64,000 bases of DNA from Bacteroidales bacterium. Its GTDB lineage: Bacteria; Bacteroidota; Bacteroidia; Bacteroidales; VadinHA17. The position numbers were made by a program, and so were the translations under genes. Shown in pieces: positions 46,433 to 56,436 of this stretch (within the stretch, counting starts at the first letter, position 1; each line of letters begins with the position of its first letter). The notes beneath the pieces are model-generated. The model searched no databases. It worked only from the letters and a program-made list of their open reading frames with translations, and was not told the DNA's origin. The DNA lies in the NCBI GenBank assembly GCA_003142255.1, contig PLLO01000014.1, positions 299,228 to 363,227 of the forward strand, read 5' to 3'.

Positions 46433-47338
46433 TTAGCAAAATAATTCCTTTCTGTATGGGATTGAGGATTGTGCCCCAATTCGTGTCACAGATATTGCTG
46501 CCGCTTTATTTGCAAAAACAACTGCATCCTCAATATTTTTACCTTCACAAAGGGCAACTGCAAGTGCTCCATTGAAAACATCACCAGCCGCAGTAGTATC
46601 GATAGCTTTAACAGACTTAACCGGAACCATCCTTGAAATCTCTCCGGAAAGCACATAAGCTCCTGATGCACCCATAGTAATTATTACATTTTGAACACCT
46701 AAGCCAAGTAAAACACTGGCAGCATGAGAGGCAGTTACTTCATCTTTCACTGCTATTCCGGTTAGCAAGGAGGCTTCCGTCTCATTTGGGGTTATAAGAA
46801 ACAAACCGTTCAGCAATTCATCGTCCAGCTTTTGAGCTGGGGCCGGATTAAGGATTACCTTCTGGTTATTTGATTTTGCCTTATTTACTATAGCAGTAAT
46901 GGTTTCTATCGGGATCTCTAATTGTATTAGGATTATTTCAGCTTCGGTTAAATTTTTTATCGCATTTATATCACTTGGCGATAGCTTAGCATTAGCTCCG
47001 GAAGCAACTGCTATACAGTTCTCTCCTTCTTTATCAACCATTATTAATGCAACACCTGATGGTGCTTCTTCATCAATAAGTACATATCTGGTATTAATGT
47101 TTTCCTTTTTAAAGCTATCAATGGCAAATCTCCCAAAAATGTCTTTACCCAGTTTTGTAACAAATGTAACGTTGCCTCCTATCCTTGCCACTGCTACAGC
47201 CTGGTTGGCACCTTTGCCGCCTGCATTCATAAAGAAATCTCCTCCTAATTTTGTCTCGCCAGGTAAGGGGAGTGTTTCTGTTTTGATTACCATGTCGGTA
47301 TTAGAACTTCCTATTACTATAATTTTACTTGATCTCAT
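46433..47338 (-). CDS. rbsK: Ribokinase
   Basis: A PfkB-family sugar kinase. I prefer the ATG at 47336-47338 (MRSSKIIVIGSSNTDMVIK), because the frame to 47377 adds 13 residues not found in the family. PfkB signatures: MNAGGKGANQAVAVARIGG near the N-terminus, EKGENCIAV-like EGENCIAVASGAN, ILNPAPAQ, LITPNETEASLLTG and the active-site DTTAAGDVFNGALA with catalytic aspartate. It phosphorylates ribose at O5 to feed the pentose-phosphate pathway. It is 166 bases upstream of the ADP-ribosylglycohydrolase gene, followed by the GRP permease, in the same orientation. Confidence 0.92.
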   Translation of the reverse strand: MRSSKIIVIGSSNTDMVIKTETLPLPGETKLGGDFFMNAGGKGANQAVAVARIGGNVTFVTKLGKDIFGRFAIDSFKKENINTRYVLIDEEAPSGVALIMVDKEGENCIAVASGANAKLSPSDINAIKNLTEAEIILIQLEIPIETITAIVNKAKSNNQKVILNPAPAQKLDDELLNGLFLITPNETEASLLTGIAVKDEVTASHAASVLLGLGVQNVIITMGASGAYVLSGEISRMVPVKSVKAIDTTAAGDVFNGALAVALCEGKNIEDAVVFANKAAAISVTRIGAQSSIPYRKELFC

Positions 47339-47656
47339 CTTAACAATTTTATTAGTAAGATTTATTATTCCTTTCAATAATCTTCTCCAATCTTAAAATG
47401 TCTGGTGAAGGTCATATTTGAAAAATTGATTTAATCGTCTCGTGTTTTTCACATATTTTTTGTTTTTCATGGAATGAAAATTATACATTTTCTCTTGGCA
47501 AGTTTGCAGAATTGTCAGATCTGGCAGGGTCAATGTTAAAAGAACCAGGGAATACCATTCCTGATATTTCCTGGTTCAAACCCCCAAATCCAAAACTAAC
47601 CATCCAAACAAAACCTATGAAACAATCATTTTCCATATTGTACTGAATATCTTTTA
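47339..47656. other. Intergenic region upstream of ribokinase
   Basis: About 320 bases; a minus-strand 74-codon frame exists at 47,481-47,705 but has no family signature and overlaps the hydrolase relic in another frame. Nothing else recognised. Confidence 0.35.
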
Positions 47657-47812
47657 TTAATATGGCTGACCAAGTTTGTAATTTTTCTGCTTTGTTAGGA
47701 ACCATTCAAACAACCCTGACTCTGAGTAGGCTGGAATCCATGCATCATGGCCCACTCCTTTATATATCGTGAATTTTACATCTGCCCCACCTGGCTTTGA
47801 GAGAATCTACCA
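47657..47812 (-). pseudogene. Alpha/beta-hydrolase C-terminal fragment
   Basis: The minus strand reads MVDSLK, then after a one-base shift PGGADVKFTIYKGVGHDAW and IPAYSESGLFEWFLTKQ up to a TAA at 47657-47659. This is the end of a phospholipase/dienelactone-hydrolase-like protein, with the catalytic histidine in GVGHDAW. No upstream part survives. It follows the intact esterase at 47,824. Confidence 0.6.
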
Positions 47813-47823
47813 TTATCTGAGAA

Positions 47824-48888
47824 CTACTGGTTTGTCTTTTTGGCCCAGGCATCATATATTTCAAACTTCCTGCCCCATATATTTCTGAGCATTACTTCAT
47901 ATTGTACCGCCATGGATATGCATATTTCCCTTCCCCAGTAGTCTTCCTCATGAATGCCTGATGACCGGCCATATACAAACGGGATATTGTTTTCCGTTAA
48001 CAGCTTAATAAAGTCCTGAGACTGAGATGTCAAAAAATCTTTATCTCCGCAATCAATATAGATATGTGGTAGCTTTTCTTTAGGTATTTGTAAAACCAGT
48101 TTAAAAGGATCCACTTTGTCAATATCCTCTGCAGTTAAAAACGGTTGTCCTTTAGGAGTCCTCTCTTTCTGAGTGGAAAAACCCGGTATGTTAATGTCCC
48201 TGTAACGCATTAGGGTATCGAGTTGCTGAGGACTGGTAGTTAAAGCATTCGCCCCTTTTTCAAGCTGCTGCCTGAAACTTGCGGCCATATTAAGAGCTCC
48301 GCTGTGACTGCCAATTGAGCAAAAGAGATCGGGATGTGACAGCCCAAGTGAGATAGCCCCAAAACCCCCCATTGAAATTCCATTGATAGCGCGTCCCCTT
48401 CTGTCAGCAATAGTACGGTAATGCGTGTCTACATAGTGAATTACATCCTTGCAAACGTGATCAGCGTAATTATTGTGCTGACCCTCATCTGACCTGGCAT
48501 AGTTAATATAAAATGAATTGCCCACATCAACCATGACCACTATCATATCGAACATATTCAGGTACTTAGGCACTCCTATGTATTCAAATTCATGGTAGTT
48601 TGAAGTATATCCATGGCACAGGTAAAGGACAGGGTAATTCAATTTTGATTTTTTATAACCCCTTGGTAAAATAACGTTTATATACGCATCGCGTTGCAGT
48701 GATTCAGAATAGAATTTCACTTCGGCGACCGGCAACGGATCGTAGGCGATATAGCCAAGTTTTTCTGAAGCCGGGATACTAACAGCACTGGCTGCCTGAA
48801 TTCCCTTTGGTTCAGTCTGTGCATTGGAAGTGGTAACTTCTGAACCAAAAATCAGTATTAAAACAATAAGGAAAATATAGTTTTTCAT
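47824..48888 (-). CDS. Secreted esterase, esterase-D/CE1-like
   Basis: A 354-residue alpha/beta-hydrolase with a signal peptide (IFLIVLILIFGSEVTTSNA). Visible features: YPVLYLCHGYTSNYHEF (oxyanion region), GISMGGFGA nucleophile elbow near residue 170, DCGDKDFL (Asp) and a histidine near GIHEEDYWG. This pattern fits feruloyl or acetyl esterases of CE1 and the esterase D group. It lies among relics of two other hydrolases and before the SUMF1-fusion gene; it probably deacylates cell-wall glycans. Confidence 0.85.
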   Translation of the reverse strand: MKNYIFLIVLILIFGSEVTTSNAQTEPKGIQAASAVSIPASEKLGYIAYDPLPVAEVKFYSESLQRDAYINVILPRGYKKSKLNYPVLYLCHGYTSNYHEFEYIGVPKYLNMFDMIVVMVDVGNSFYINYARSDEGQHNNYADHVCKDVIHYVDTHYRTIADRRGRAINGISMGGFGAISLGLSHPDLFCSIGSHSGALNMAASFRQQLEKGANALTTSPQQLDTLMRYRDINIPGFSTQKERTPKGQPFLTAEDIDKVDPFKLVLQIPKEKLPHIYIDCGDKDFLTSQSQDFIKLLTENNIPFVYGRSSGIHEEDYWGREICISMAVQYEVMLRNIWGRKFEIYDAWAKKTNQ

Positions 48889-48978
48889 AATTCTTCATTA
48901 AAAGTTATTAAATCTTACATTTCAACACTTTAATCCGGAATATAACCCTATTACATAAATATTTAGAAGTCACTCCAA

Positions 48979-49194
48979 TTATTCTTTTACAGGGAACAAA
49001 TTTCTGCCTTCTCGGTCGGGGTCATTTTTTGCTTCACTTACATCGTCCAGAACCATTGTTTCACCTTTTTTAGGCGTGTATCTTGGCCATGGAGGCAATC
49101 CTCCCTCATTCGGATTACCGGTCTTCATAAACTGAAGAAGAGCTCCTGCCATCTTTTCTGACAATTTTCTTGGTTTGGCTATCAGTTTTCATCA
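48979..49194 (-). pseudogene. Type-B carboxylesterase C-terminal fragment
   Basis: Frame KLIAKPRKLSEKMAGALLQF, MKTGNPNEGGLPPWPRYTPK, KGETMVLDD. Type-B carboxylesterases end this way (WxxFAKTGNPN..LPxWPxY..TMVFD). It is preceded by TGA TGA and carries no catalytic triad. A 61-codon open frame inside it is therefore not an independent gene. Confidence 0.6.
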
Positions 49195-49224
49195 TTTTTT
49201 ATAATTCAGATTTTACACATGTGT

Positions 49225-51393
49225 TCACTCTGCATCCTGAACGCATCTAAAACCTATGCAACCTGAACGGTCTTTACATGGTGCCATTAATAAATACTTG
49301 CCGTGTTCGTCCAGTCTATAGGCATGTGGAAAATACCAAATCGAACCTTGAGGTTGATAATAGCTACCACCACGCAGAGTTGCAGCACGTGTATGTTCAT
49401 CAGTAAATTCATTCGTCCATTGCCAAACATTGCCTACCAGGTCCATGACACCTAAAGGACTTGCGCCATCCGGATGTGCATCTACCGGATCTGGCCCACG
49501 CATGGTGCGGCTTTTATCAGGTATTGGGACAGCTTTTTCATTCCAGCTATTACCCCAGGGATAAAGGCGACCATCTATTCCCTGAGCTGCATATTGCCAC
49601 TCCCATTCATCCGGCAATCTTTTTCCTGCCCAGAAAGCATAAGCCCTTGCATCATCTAATGATACCCAGGTAACCGGCTTGTTTGCACAGCCTTCAGGAT
49701 AGCTGCCATTCTTCCAATCGCGCAAGAAATTTAAGTCATCCACCGGATGATAATTCGTTGCATCTAAAAAAATCTTAAACTGGGCATTGGTTACCGGGTA
49801 TTTGTCTATCCAAAATGATTTTAACGACATAATATGCTGATGATACTGACGTGGAAAGTCTTCCCAGGGATATTGAACATCAACCCCTATGGCATTGGCG
49901 CCTTCTATCTCAATACCATGAACTTTAAAATTGAATTCTCCTGCAGGAATCTTTATCATGCCGAGCGGAACTTTGGGTGATGGTTTAGTTCTTTCAATAG
50001 GTAGTATTCGCTGTGTCAGAATTTTGGATTCATTACTAAAACTTGCCAGTGGGAGAGCCGTTAATCCTTTCATCCTTGCCATCAGAGACAGGATAGAACT
50101 GTCCGGAGCAGCCTTAACTGCCAAAACACAACCGAATCCTTTTAACTCAAGTTCAAAACTTAAAATGACTTTGTTCCCATTTTTAACAGGAGTTAGTTCG
50201 CTGCCATGATATAAGTCATAGTAACGCATACCTTCCTGAAAGGGTAGTTCCATTTGATAACCTGTTATGTTATATTCATTCCGGTTTACAATGGTCCATA
50301 TCGTTTTATCACCTAAGGGCCAGCGGCTTGAAAATACTCCAGGATTAGACATAGGGAAAAAAGGTTCCCAGTCCTGGCTGATAAGGAATGGAGCCAGGGT
50401 GCGTTCCATCGCTGACATACGGCGTAACATTTCCCCATCGTGTAGAGTTATGTCATTCCATATACCCCAAATGTTTTCCCAGCTCTCAAAACCGCATCCA
50501 TTGAAAAAAGCAAACTGAAGGTGGTCAGTTTTATTTTTGCTCCAGCGATCAGTTATATGAACCATGTGGCGTGGTTCTAACCACTTGGATCTGTCAATCA
50601 ATGGAACAGGCGGGAATGGTTTTACGTACATCTGTCCCCACGACATAAGATTATATGCATCTGCCTCATCATACGCAACACCTATCTCCGGTTCGAAAAC
50701 AAGTGGATGATCAATTTTTTCAGAAGCTTGAATGAAGGACAGAGGAACACCATCCTGCGTATCACCATTGATGCCATCTGCCCCAATTTCTTCCATCAAT
50801 TGTGCAATAGCTTCTGGCCAGGGCATCCCTGGATCCCTTGTCCCCTGGTCCCACATCATCATTGGAAAAAGTACACGGACTCCGCGTCTGTGAAAGGCAG
50901 CTATCATTTGCTTTACACCAGGGATACCACCTGGTAAAGAACGGATCATATCATGCTGGTTGCGGTTATCTATTCCCATATTCGGATATGTTGGCCAGAG
51001 GAGAACCGCATCAATGCCTCCATAACGTTTCTCCAGATCATCGAGATAGCGGTCCACTGTATACTGATGTTTCTCAGGATCATAGAAATATCTATCTTCG
51101 ATCATCATCTGAGGCTGAATAAAACTGGATTGTATCCATTTCAGCGATGGCATTTCGTAGCGGGCGCCGCTATAACCTATGCGGATACGTCGTTCGGTCC
51201 GCCAGTTAATTGCATCGGCCAGCCAAAGTTCATGGGTGCCCACCGGACATGTAATTGGAAACCACTCATTAAAGTTAAGACAATCGGGTCCGGGTATTTG
51301 TAAGCCCTGAAGAGTAATACGACTAAACTGTGCATGAACCGAACATGCAAATGCAAGGGAAAAGCATACCGTAATAACTAAATTAGTTCTCAT
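49225..51393 (-). CDS. Secreted TIM-barrel-like glycosidase domain fused to SUMF1/FGE-like domain
   Basis: A 722-residue secreted protein (signal ITVCFSLAFACSVHA). Residues ~25-430 contain a barrel-like domain (IDAVLLWPTYPN, RRGVRVLFPMMMWDQG, IGADGINGDTQDG, YNLMSWGQMY) that looks like a glycosidase or pseudo-glycosidase, family not certain. Residues ~478-720 form a SUMF1/EgtB-type domain: IKIPAGEF, SFWIDKYPVTNAQFKIFLD, WVSLDDARAYAFWAGKRLP, DLVGNVWQWTNEF, ATLRGGSYYQP and SGCIGFRCV. The two active-site cysteines of formylglycine-generating enzymes are not visible near RGGSY, so the second domain is probably a binding module. It sits directly before susD/susC. Confidence 0.8.
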   Translation of the reverse strand: MRTNLVITVCFSLAFACSVHAQFSRITLQGLQIPGPDCLNFNEWFPITCPVGTHELWLADAINWRTERRIRIGYSGARYEMPSLKWIQSSFIQPQMMIEDRYFYDPEKHQYTVDRYLDDLEKRYGGIDAVLLWPTYPNMGIDNRNQHDMIRSLPGGIPGVKQMIAAFHRRGVRVLFPMMMWDQGTRDPGMPWPEAIAQLMEEIGADGINGDTQDGVPLSFIQASEKIDHPLVFEPEIGVAYDEADAYNLMSWGQMYVKPFPPVPLIDRSKWLEPRHMVHITDRWSKNKTDHLQFAFFNGCGFESWENIWGIWNDITLHDGEMLRRMSAMERTLAPFLISQDWEPFFPMSNPGVFSSRWPLGDKTIWTIVNRNEYNITGYQMELPFQEGMRYYDLYHGSELTPVKNGNKVILSFELELKGFGCVLAVKAAPDSSILSLMARMKGLTALPLASFSNESKILTQRILPIERTKPSPKVPLGMIKIPAGEFNFKVHGIEIEGANAIGVDVQYPWEDFPRQYHQHIMSLKSFWIDKYPVTNAQFKIFLDATNYHPVDDLNFLRDWKNGSYPEGCANKPVTWVSLDDARAYAFWAGKRLPDEWEWQYAAQGIDGRLYPWGNSWNEKAVPIPDKSRTMRGPDPVDAHPDGASPLGVMDLVGNVWQWTNEFTDEHTRAATLRGGSYYQPQGSIWYFPHAYRLDEHGKYLLMAPCKDRSGCIGFRCVQDAE

Positions 51394-51683
51394 ATAATTT
51401 TATATTTAGTAACTAATGCGAATTAGGGTTGAAAGTTAAAATAGTTATTAATATATATATATATGATTGTCAATAAAATATATTATATATATTTAGTAAA
51501 AACCTTGAGAATCAATATCATAAGACAAATAGTGCGAACTAATGTCGATAAGTATGATTCCCAAGGCAAAAAAACTTAAATTAATTTCTATCTATTTGTA
51601 TATATGTGATATATATGATCCAAAACTAAGAAGCGCATGCGAGCGTTTCAGTAATAATAACAAACCTGATACCTGTTGTAATC
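51394..51683. other. AT-rich spacer, no gene
   Basis: About 290 bases with TA-runs (near 51,462) and an isolated palindrome CGCATGCG near 51,637. No coding frame, terminator or strong promoter recognised. Confidence 0.4.
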
Positions 51684-53285
51684 CTACCAGTTAGGATTCT
51701 GCACCAGATTAGGATTAAGTTCTATCTCATTAAATGGTATTGGCCACAAGTAATGTTTGCTGGCATTAAATTCTTTAACATAACCTGTTAATTCAACTGT
51801 TACAAGGGTTCCGGGATGTGCAGGATCATTATAAGTCATACCCTTTACGGAACCTGCTGTTGAGGGACCTATTTGCCACCTCCTGATATCGTATAAACGA
51901 TGTCCTTCCATTGCCAGCTCTATCATACGTTCGCGACGAACAATATCCCGAAGTTTTGCCTGATCAGTAGTTACAACATTAGGCATATTAACATCTGCTC
52001 TTCCCCTGATTGCATTTATTGCATCAAGAACTGACTGATCTATGTTAGCTCCGCCCAACTCAATGCTTGCCTCCGCGTATGTTAACAGAACCTCAGCATA
52101 ACGCAGATAGATAAGGTTTACTCCGCAGTTCCATGGCGTTAAATAATCTGATTTGCTGACATATTTCTTAAAATACCATCCAGTCGGCGTAACGTTTTCC
52201 GCAGAACTCCTAATATCATCTCCTGTTCCGTTTCCTGGTAGGGTATTTAGTATTTTTCCGTTATCGAGGGTGTCACCACTTACATAAATTGTATATGATA
52301 ATCTGGGGTCCCTGCCGGCATAAGGATTAAAAGGATCAAATCCACTGGCAGGATCAGTGATTGGCAAACCTGTAGATTTCATTAAATATGCGTCAACTAA
52401 TTGTTTGGTTGGTACTAACTGGCATTGCTGCGTATATAAGCTGTTTGCTGTATACATATAGAATATAGAATGTGGGGCTATGTCTTTAGCATATTGCCTT
52501 GCAAACATTATTTCAGTTGAATTCTCACCGGCATAATCAAATAATTGGGCATATGAATTGTTGATCTGATAAACACTGAGTGCCATAACACTTGCTGCTG
52601 CACTCCTTGCCTCAGAAAATCTTCCGGCATAAAGCATTGCTCTGGCTTTTAATCCGAGTGCAACTCCTTTGGTTACTCTTCCTTTGTCAGTTTGTGTAAC
52701 AGGCAAATCTGCTGCCGCAGCGGTTAGTTCTGTTGATATAAAATCCCAGATTGATGAAACAGCTGTTCTGCTTATGGTTTTTGCTTCATCAATACTCATG
52801 GTTTTAGTGACCAGTGGTACATCGCCATATAGCATTGCTAAATTGATATAAGCAAAAGCCCTTAAGGTTTTTGCCTCTCCCTTTAATCGTGCATTTAACG
52901 ATGCGTCCATATTCGGCACCTTATCAACGTTCTCGAGGAAGGAGTTTGCCGCCTGTATTATACTATAATAGTATGCCCATTCGTTGGTAGGCACATTTTC
53001 GTTTGAAGCGAAGGTGTTTTTTTCAACTGCTGATTCAGACCTCCACTGAAGTATAAAGTGAGCAATGTCAGAATAACCATCCATAGAACAATATCTCCAC
53101 TGATCTCCCAAGATAGAGTAGATTCCTGTAGAAGCATAGAGTGCATCCTGCTCTGTTTTCCAGAATAGTTCAGAGGTTAACTTATCCTTCGGAACAGTAT
53201 TAAGCAGGTCCTTTTCACAAGATACCATCAATAATGACAGTATACTAATACAAATTAATATTTTAAAAGTCTTCATCGTTTTCAT
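51684..53285 (-). CDS. SusD/RagB-family lipoprotein of locus 3
   Basis: A 533-residue SusD homologue. Lipobox in ISILSLLMVSCEKD, then WRYCSMDGYSDIA, RAFAYINLAMLYGDVPLVTK, AMEGHRLYDIRRW and a PNLVQNPNW end. It forms a pair with the SusC gene starting 3 bases beyond, in the same transcript. The LacI regulator is encoded 3.8 kb upstream. Confidence 0.93.
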   Translation of the reverse strand: MKTMKTFKILICISILSLLMVSCEKDLLNTVPKDKLTSELFWKTEQDALYASTGIYSILGDQWRYCSMDGYSDIAHFILQWRSESAVEKNTFASNENVPTNEWAYYYSIIQAANSFLENVDKVPNMDASLNARLKGEAKTLRAFAYINLAMLYGDVPLVTKTMSIDEAKTISRTAVSSIWDFISTELTAAAADLPVTQTDKGRVTKGVALGLKARAMLYAGRFSEARSAAASVMALSVYQINNSYAQLFDYAGENSTEIMFARQYAKDIAPHSIFYMYTANSLYTQQCQLVPTKQLVDAYLMKSTGLPITDPASGFDPFNPYAGRDPRLSYTIYVSGDTLDNGKILNTLPGNGTGDDIRSSAENVTPTGWYFKKYVSKSDYLTPWNCGVNLIYLRYAEVLLTYAEASIELGGANIDQSVLDAINAIRGRADVNMPNVVTTDQAKLRDIVRRERMIELAMEGHRLYDIRRWQIGPSTAGSVKGMTYNDPAHPGTLVTVELTGYVKEFNASKHYLWPIPFNEIELNPNLVQNPNW

Positions 53286-53288
53286 TTC

Positions 53289-56200
53289 TTAAAAATTAAT
53301 ATTTAGACCTATTGTCGTAACAGATGTTTGCGGGTAGGAAGATTCTACACCTCGGCCCACCTCTTCAGGATCAATATAATACATATTCAACTTCGCAAAT
53401 GTTAGCAAGTTGGTAGCTTGTACATATACATTAATATAGGCAATCTTTATCCGATCACAAATATTCTTAGGTATATCATATGAAAGTCTTATATTCTTTA
53501 ATCTCAGGTAACTTCCGTCAACCACTGTTCGGCTAGACATCTGGACATTCTTCATAGTATATTTTGTAGGCCTTGGAAACTCAGCGCCAGTATTCTCAGG
53601 TGTCCAATAATCTGTATACAACTTTTCGCAGAAGCCTCCCCAGATACCATGCTCCAGAATTGCTCCCGTAATGGCCTTTTTCGATCCAGCAACTCCCTGC
53701 CAGAAGAGTTCTAATTTTAATCCTTTCCAAGCAGCTGACATATTTGATGAGAAAGTCCAATCAGGCATCTCCTTACCAAGCATTACGTAATCATCAGGTG
53801 TAAGTTGTCCATCCTTGTTCTGGTCAACATATTTTACATCACCAGGACCTACTGAACCATCCCATTTTGCATAGGCATTAACTTCAGCCTGTGTCTGGAA
53901 TAAACCATTAGTTGCAAATCCATAAAATGTATTAATTGGATATCCCACTGCAGTTATAGTCCTCCAGTCGCTATTACCATATGCCGAAATATAAGGGCCT
54001 GTACCTGCAAGACTAAGTACTTTGTTCTTATTGTAATTTGCGTTAATGCTTAAATCAAGGTCAACATGACCGAAACGCTGACGTCCTCCTAACATTAACT
54101 CAAATCCATTGTTTCCAACGGATCCAGCGTTCTGGTTTGGGGCATTAAGCCCGATTAATGAAGGTATGGGTAATTGAAGTAATATGTCAGTTGTTGTCTT
54201 TATGTAATAGTCTGCAGAGAAATTCACTTTACTATTGAATAAACTAGCATCAAGACCTACGTTAAACTGTGTAGTTGTCTCCCACGACAGATTCTCATTT
54301 GCAAGGTCAGTCTGTCGGTAACCGGAAGCAAGAGCTCCTCCATATATATAGTTGCTTTGACTATATGTATTGAGATAGCTATATAAACCAACCGTCTGGC
54401 TACCTACCTTTCCCCATGAACCTCTTAATTTAAGTTCGTTTACTGTATTTTTCAAAGACGTAAAGAAGTCTTCATTTGAAATACGCCATCCTAATGAAAA
54501 TGATGGGAAGAATCCATATCTGTGACCCGCTGCAAATCTTGATGAACCATCATACCTTGCATTTGCCTCGAACAAATATTTGCCATGATAGTCATAATTT
54601 ACACGTGCAAAATAGGAACGCAATCCCCATTCAGAATTATCACCCCATGAATTCTTTGTTGCATCATTTAAGCCTAATGAAAGTGTCTGCAAGTCATTAT
54701 TATAAAATCCTTGCCTGTATCCACCCAGATCATTAGAAATATAATGTATTTGTGAATAACCCAGGATACCGCTAACAAGATGATTACCAAATTTTTTGTT
54801 ATAAGTAAGTTGCATATCTATTCCGTCTTCCTTGGACAATGCTCTTGCATCATTCATATAGTTTAAGTTGTTAAAAGTAACTCTGTCGGTATGCAATTCA
54901 TCCTGAAAATAATACTTATTTGCAAATGAAACATTATCATCATAGGTATACTGAGTAGAATATTGTGCACTCAGTTTTAAGCCATCAATTATCTCATATT
55001 CTCCTTTAAATATCCCAACTAAATAAGTATTATTATCTGTTGAAAGTCCAGCTTCCTTAGCCAATATCAGGGGACTATAACTGTCAACTGACAATCCATA
55101 AGAGCCATCCTTATAAACAGGCACTGCCCACTGACTATTCTGAAGGATCCGGTAATTCAACTGCATCCAACTTCCTGGTCCACTTCCCCATGCATTATAG
55201 GGTTGTTTATTGGTAGTATTTCTAATGTCAAGATTAGTGTTAAAACTCAATTTTTTATTTACATTAAAATTTGTGTTAGCCCTTAACTCTCCTATTTGGA
55301 AATTAAAATTCGGCATTATTCCATCCTCATCCTGATACCGAACTGAAACTCTTGTGTTTACACTCTTTGTACCTCCACTAATTGTAAGCGTATGGCTCGT
55401 TTGTGGTGCAGGTTTAACCATGTCAGAATACCAGGTATTAGGCAGAGGATAATGTTCAGGATCAACAGCATGATTCTGAGGCCAATCCTTAATATATTCA
55501 TCGGTGTAATACTGGTATCCATAAGAATTTTCATAAGCAGCATTCTGCTGATTCATATAGTCGACAGCGCCCATATGCACCGGATTATTATTGGAACGAG
55601 CCATGCCAAAGTATCCATTATAAGTTACTGATAATTTTCCTTCCTTAGGAGCCTTTGTAGTTACAAGTATTACACCTGAAGCAGCACGTGAACCATAAAT
55701 AGCTGCAGATGCAGCATCTTTGAGTATGGACACTGATTCTATATCATTGGGGTTAATCCTTGTTAAATCTCCGGGCACACCATCAATTAAAATTAAAGGG
55801 TCACTGCTGTTTAATGATGTTATACCCCTTATTCTCATTGTAATTGATTCGCTACCAGGAGCTCCACCGTAGTTGAGAATGGTTAATCCGGGCAATTTCC
55901 CTTGCAATGCCTCGTCCAAATTAGTAGCGTTTCTTTGCGTTATTTCTTTTGTAGAAATACTACTAACAGCGTCAACCATACTAACTTTTTTCTGAGTACC
56001 ATATCCAACTACCACAACCTCGTCCAACCCAACAGCTGATTCAGCCATTGTTACGTTAATCTGTGTTTTTGTCCCGATAACAATTTCCTGAGTTATCATC
56101 CCGATAAAAGTGAATGTCAAACTGTTTGATTCCGGCGTAATCTCAATACTATATTTTCCTTCTGCATCCGTCATAGTACCGAGAGTTGTTCCACTAACAA

Positions 56201-56393
56201 CAACATTGACCCCTGACAGAGGCAATCCCTTTGGGTCGATCACAACTCCAGAAATTTTCTTTTGCTGAAGTTCAGCATTAGCACGAGCTTGAAATATTCC
56301 TGTGAAACAGAGAATAACCGTAAAAAGCATGATTAGTAATGTGTTTCCCCGAGAACTGTAAAACAATTCCCTGGCAGGTTTGTTTTTTTTCAT
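53289..56393 (-). CDS. SusC-family TonB-dependent transporter of locus 3
   Basis: A 1,034-residue outer-membrane transporter: signal region (LLIMLFTVILCFTGIFQARA), CarboxypepD-like domain (ISGVVIDPKGLPLSGVNVVV), TonB-box region (DEVVVVGYGTQKKVSMVDAV), plug with SDPLILIDGVPGDL and ILKDAASAAIYGSRAASGVI, and a barrel ending VTTIGLNINF. There is no STN domain, consistent with control by a LacI protein rather than by sigma/FecR. Palindromes with an AACGTT core lie 40 and 220 bases upstream of the start. Confidence 0.95.
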   Translation of the reverse strand: MKKNKPARELFYSSRGNTLLIMLFTVILCFTGIFQARANAELQQKKISGVVIDPKGLPLSGVNVVVSGTTLGTMTDAEGKYSIEITPESNSLTFTFIGMITQEIVIGTKTQINVTMAESAVGLDEVVVVGYGTQKKVSMVDAVSSISTKEITQRNATNLDEALQGKLPGLTILNYGGAPGSESITMRIRGITSLNSSDPLILIDGVPGDLTRINPNDIESVSILKDAASAAIYGSRAASGVILVTTKAPKEGKLSVTYNGYFGMARSNNNPVHMGAVDYMNQQNAAYENSYGYQYYTDEYIKDWPQNHAVDPEHYPLPNTWYSDMVKPAPQTSHTLTISGGTKSVNTRVSVRYQDEDGIMPNFNFQIGELRANTNFNVNKKLSFNTNLDIRNTTNKQPYNAWGSGPGSWMQLNYRILQNSQWAVPVYKDGSYGLSVDSYSPLILAKEAGLSTDNNTYLVGIFKGEYEIIDGLKLSAQYSTQYTYDDNVSFANKYYFQDELHTDRVTFNNLNYMNDARALSKEDGIDMQLTYNKKFGNHLVSGILGYSQIHYISNDLGGYRQGFYNNDLQTLSLGLNDATKNSWGDNSEWGLRSYFARVNYDYHGKYLFEANARYDGSSRFAAGHRYGFFPSFSLGWRISNEDFFTSLKNTVNELKLRGSWGKVGSQTVGLYSYLNTYSQSNYIYGGALASGYRQTDLANENLSWETTTQFNVGLDASLFNSKVNFSADYYIKTTTDILLQLPIPSLIGLNAPNQNAGSVGNNGFELMLGGRQRFGHVDLDLSINANYNKNKVLSLAGTGPYISAYGNSDWRTITAVGYPINTFYGFATNGLFQTQAEVNAYAKWDGSVGPGDVKYVDQNKDGQLTPDDYVMLGKEMPDWTFSSNMSAAWKGLKLELFWQGVAGSKKAITGAILEHGIWGGFCEKLYTDYWTPENTGAEFPRPTKYTMKNVQMSSRTVVDGSYLRLKNIRLSYDIPKNICDRIKIAYINVYVQATNLLTFAKLNMYYIDPEEVGRGVESSYPQTSVTTIGLNINF

Positions 56394-56430
56394 AGAATTT
56401 ATGGTTTAAAGGTTAATAATTGGGAATAAA

Positions 56431-56436
56431 AACGTT
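56431..56436. promoter_or_regulatory. Possible weak LacI-type half-operator (AACGTT)
   Basis: AACGTT about 40 bases upstream of the susC start, in AATAAAAACGTTATT. It has the same core as the two stronger sites at 56,610 and 57,027. On its own the match is weak. Confidence 0.25.

Noticed and set aside
47481..47705. 74-codon minus-strand ORF
   Set aside because: It overlaps the hydrolase relic in a different frame and has no conserved motif.
51462..51500. TA-rich run as an origin or promoter
   Set aside because: Simple AT content without other origin or promoter motifs is not enough.
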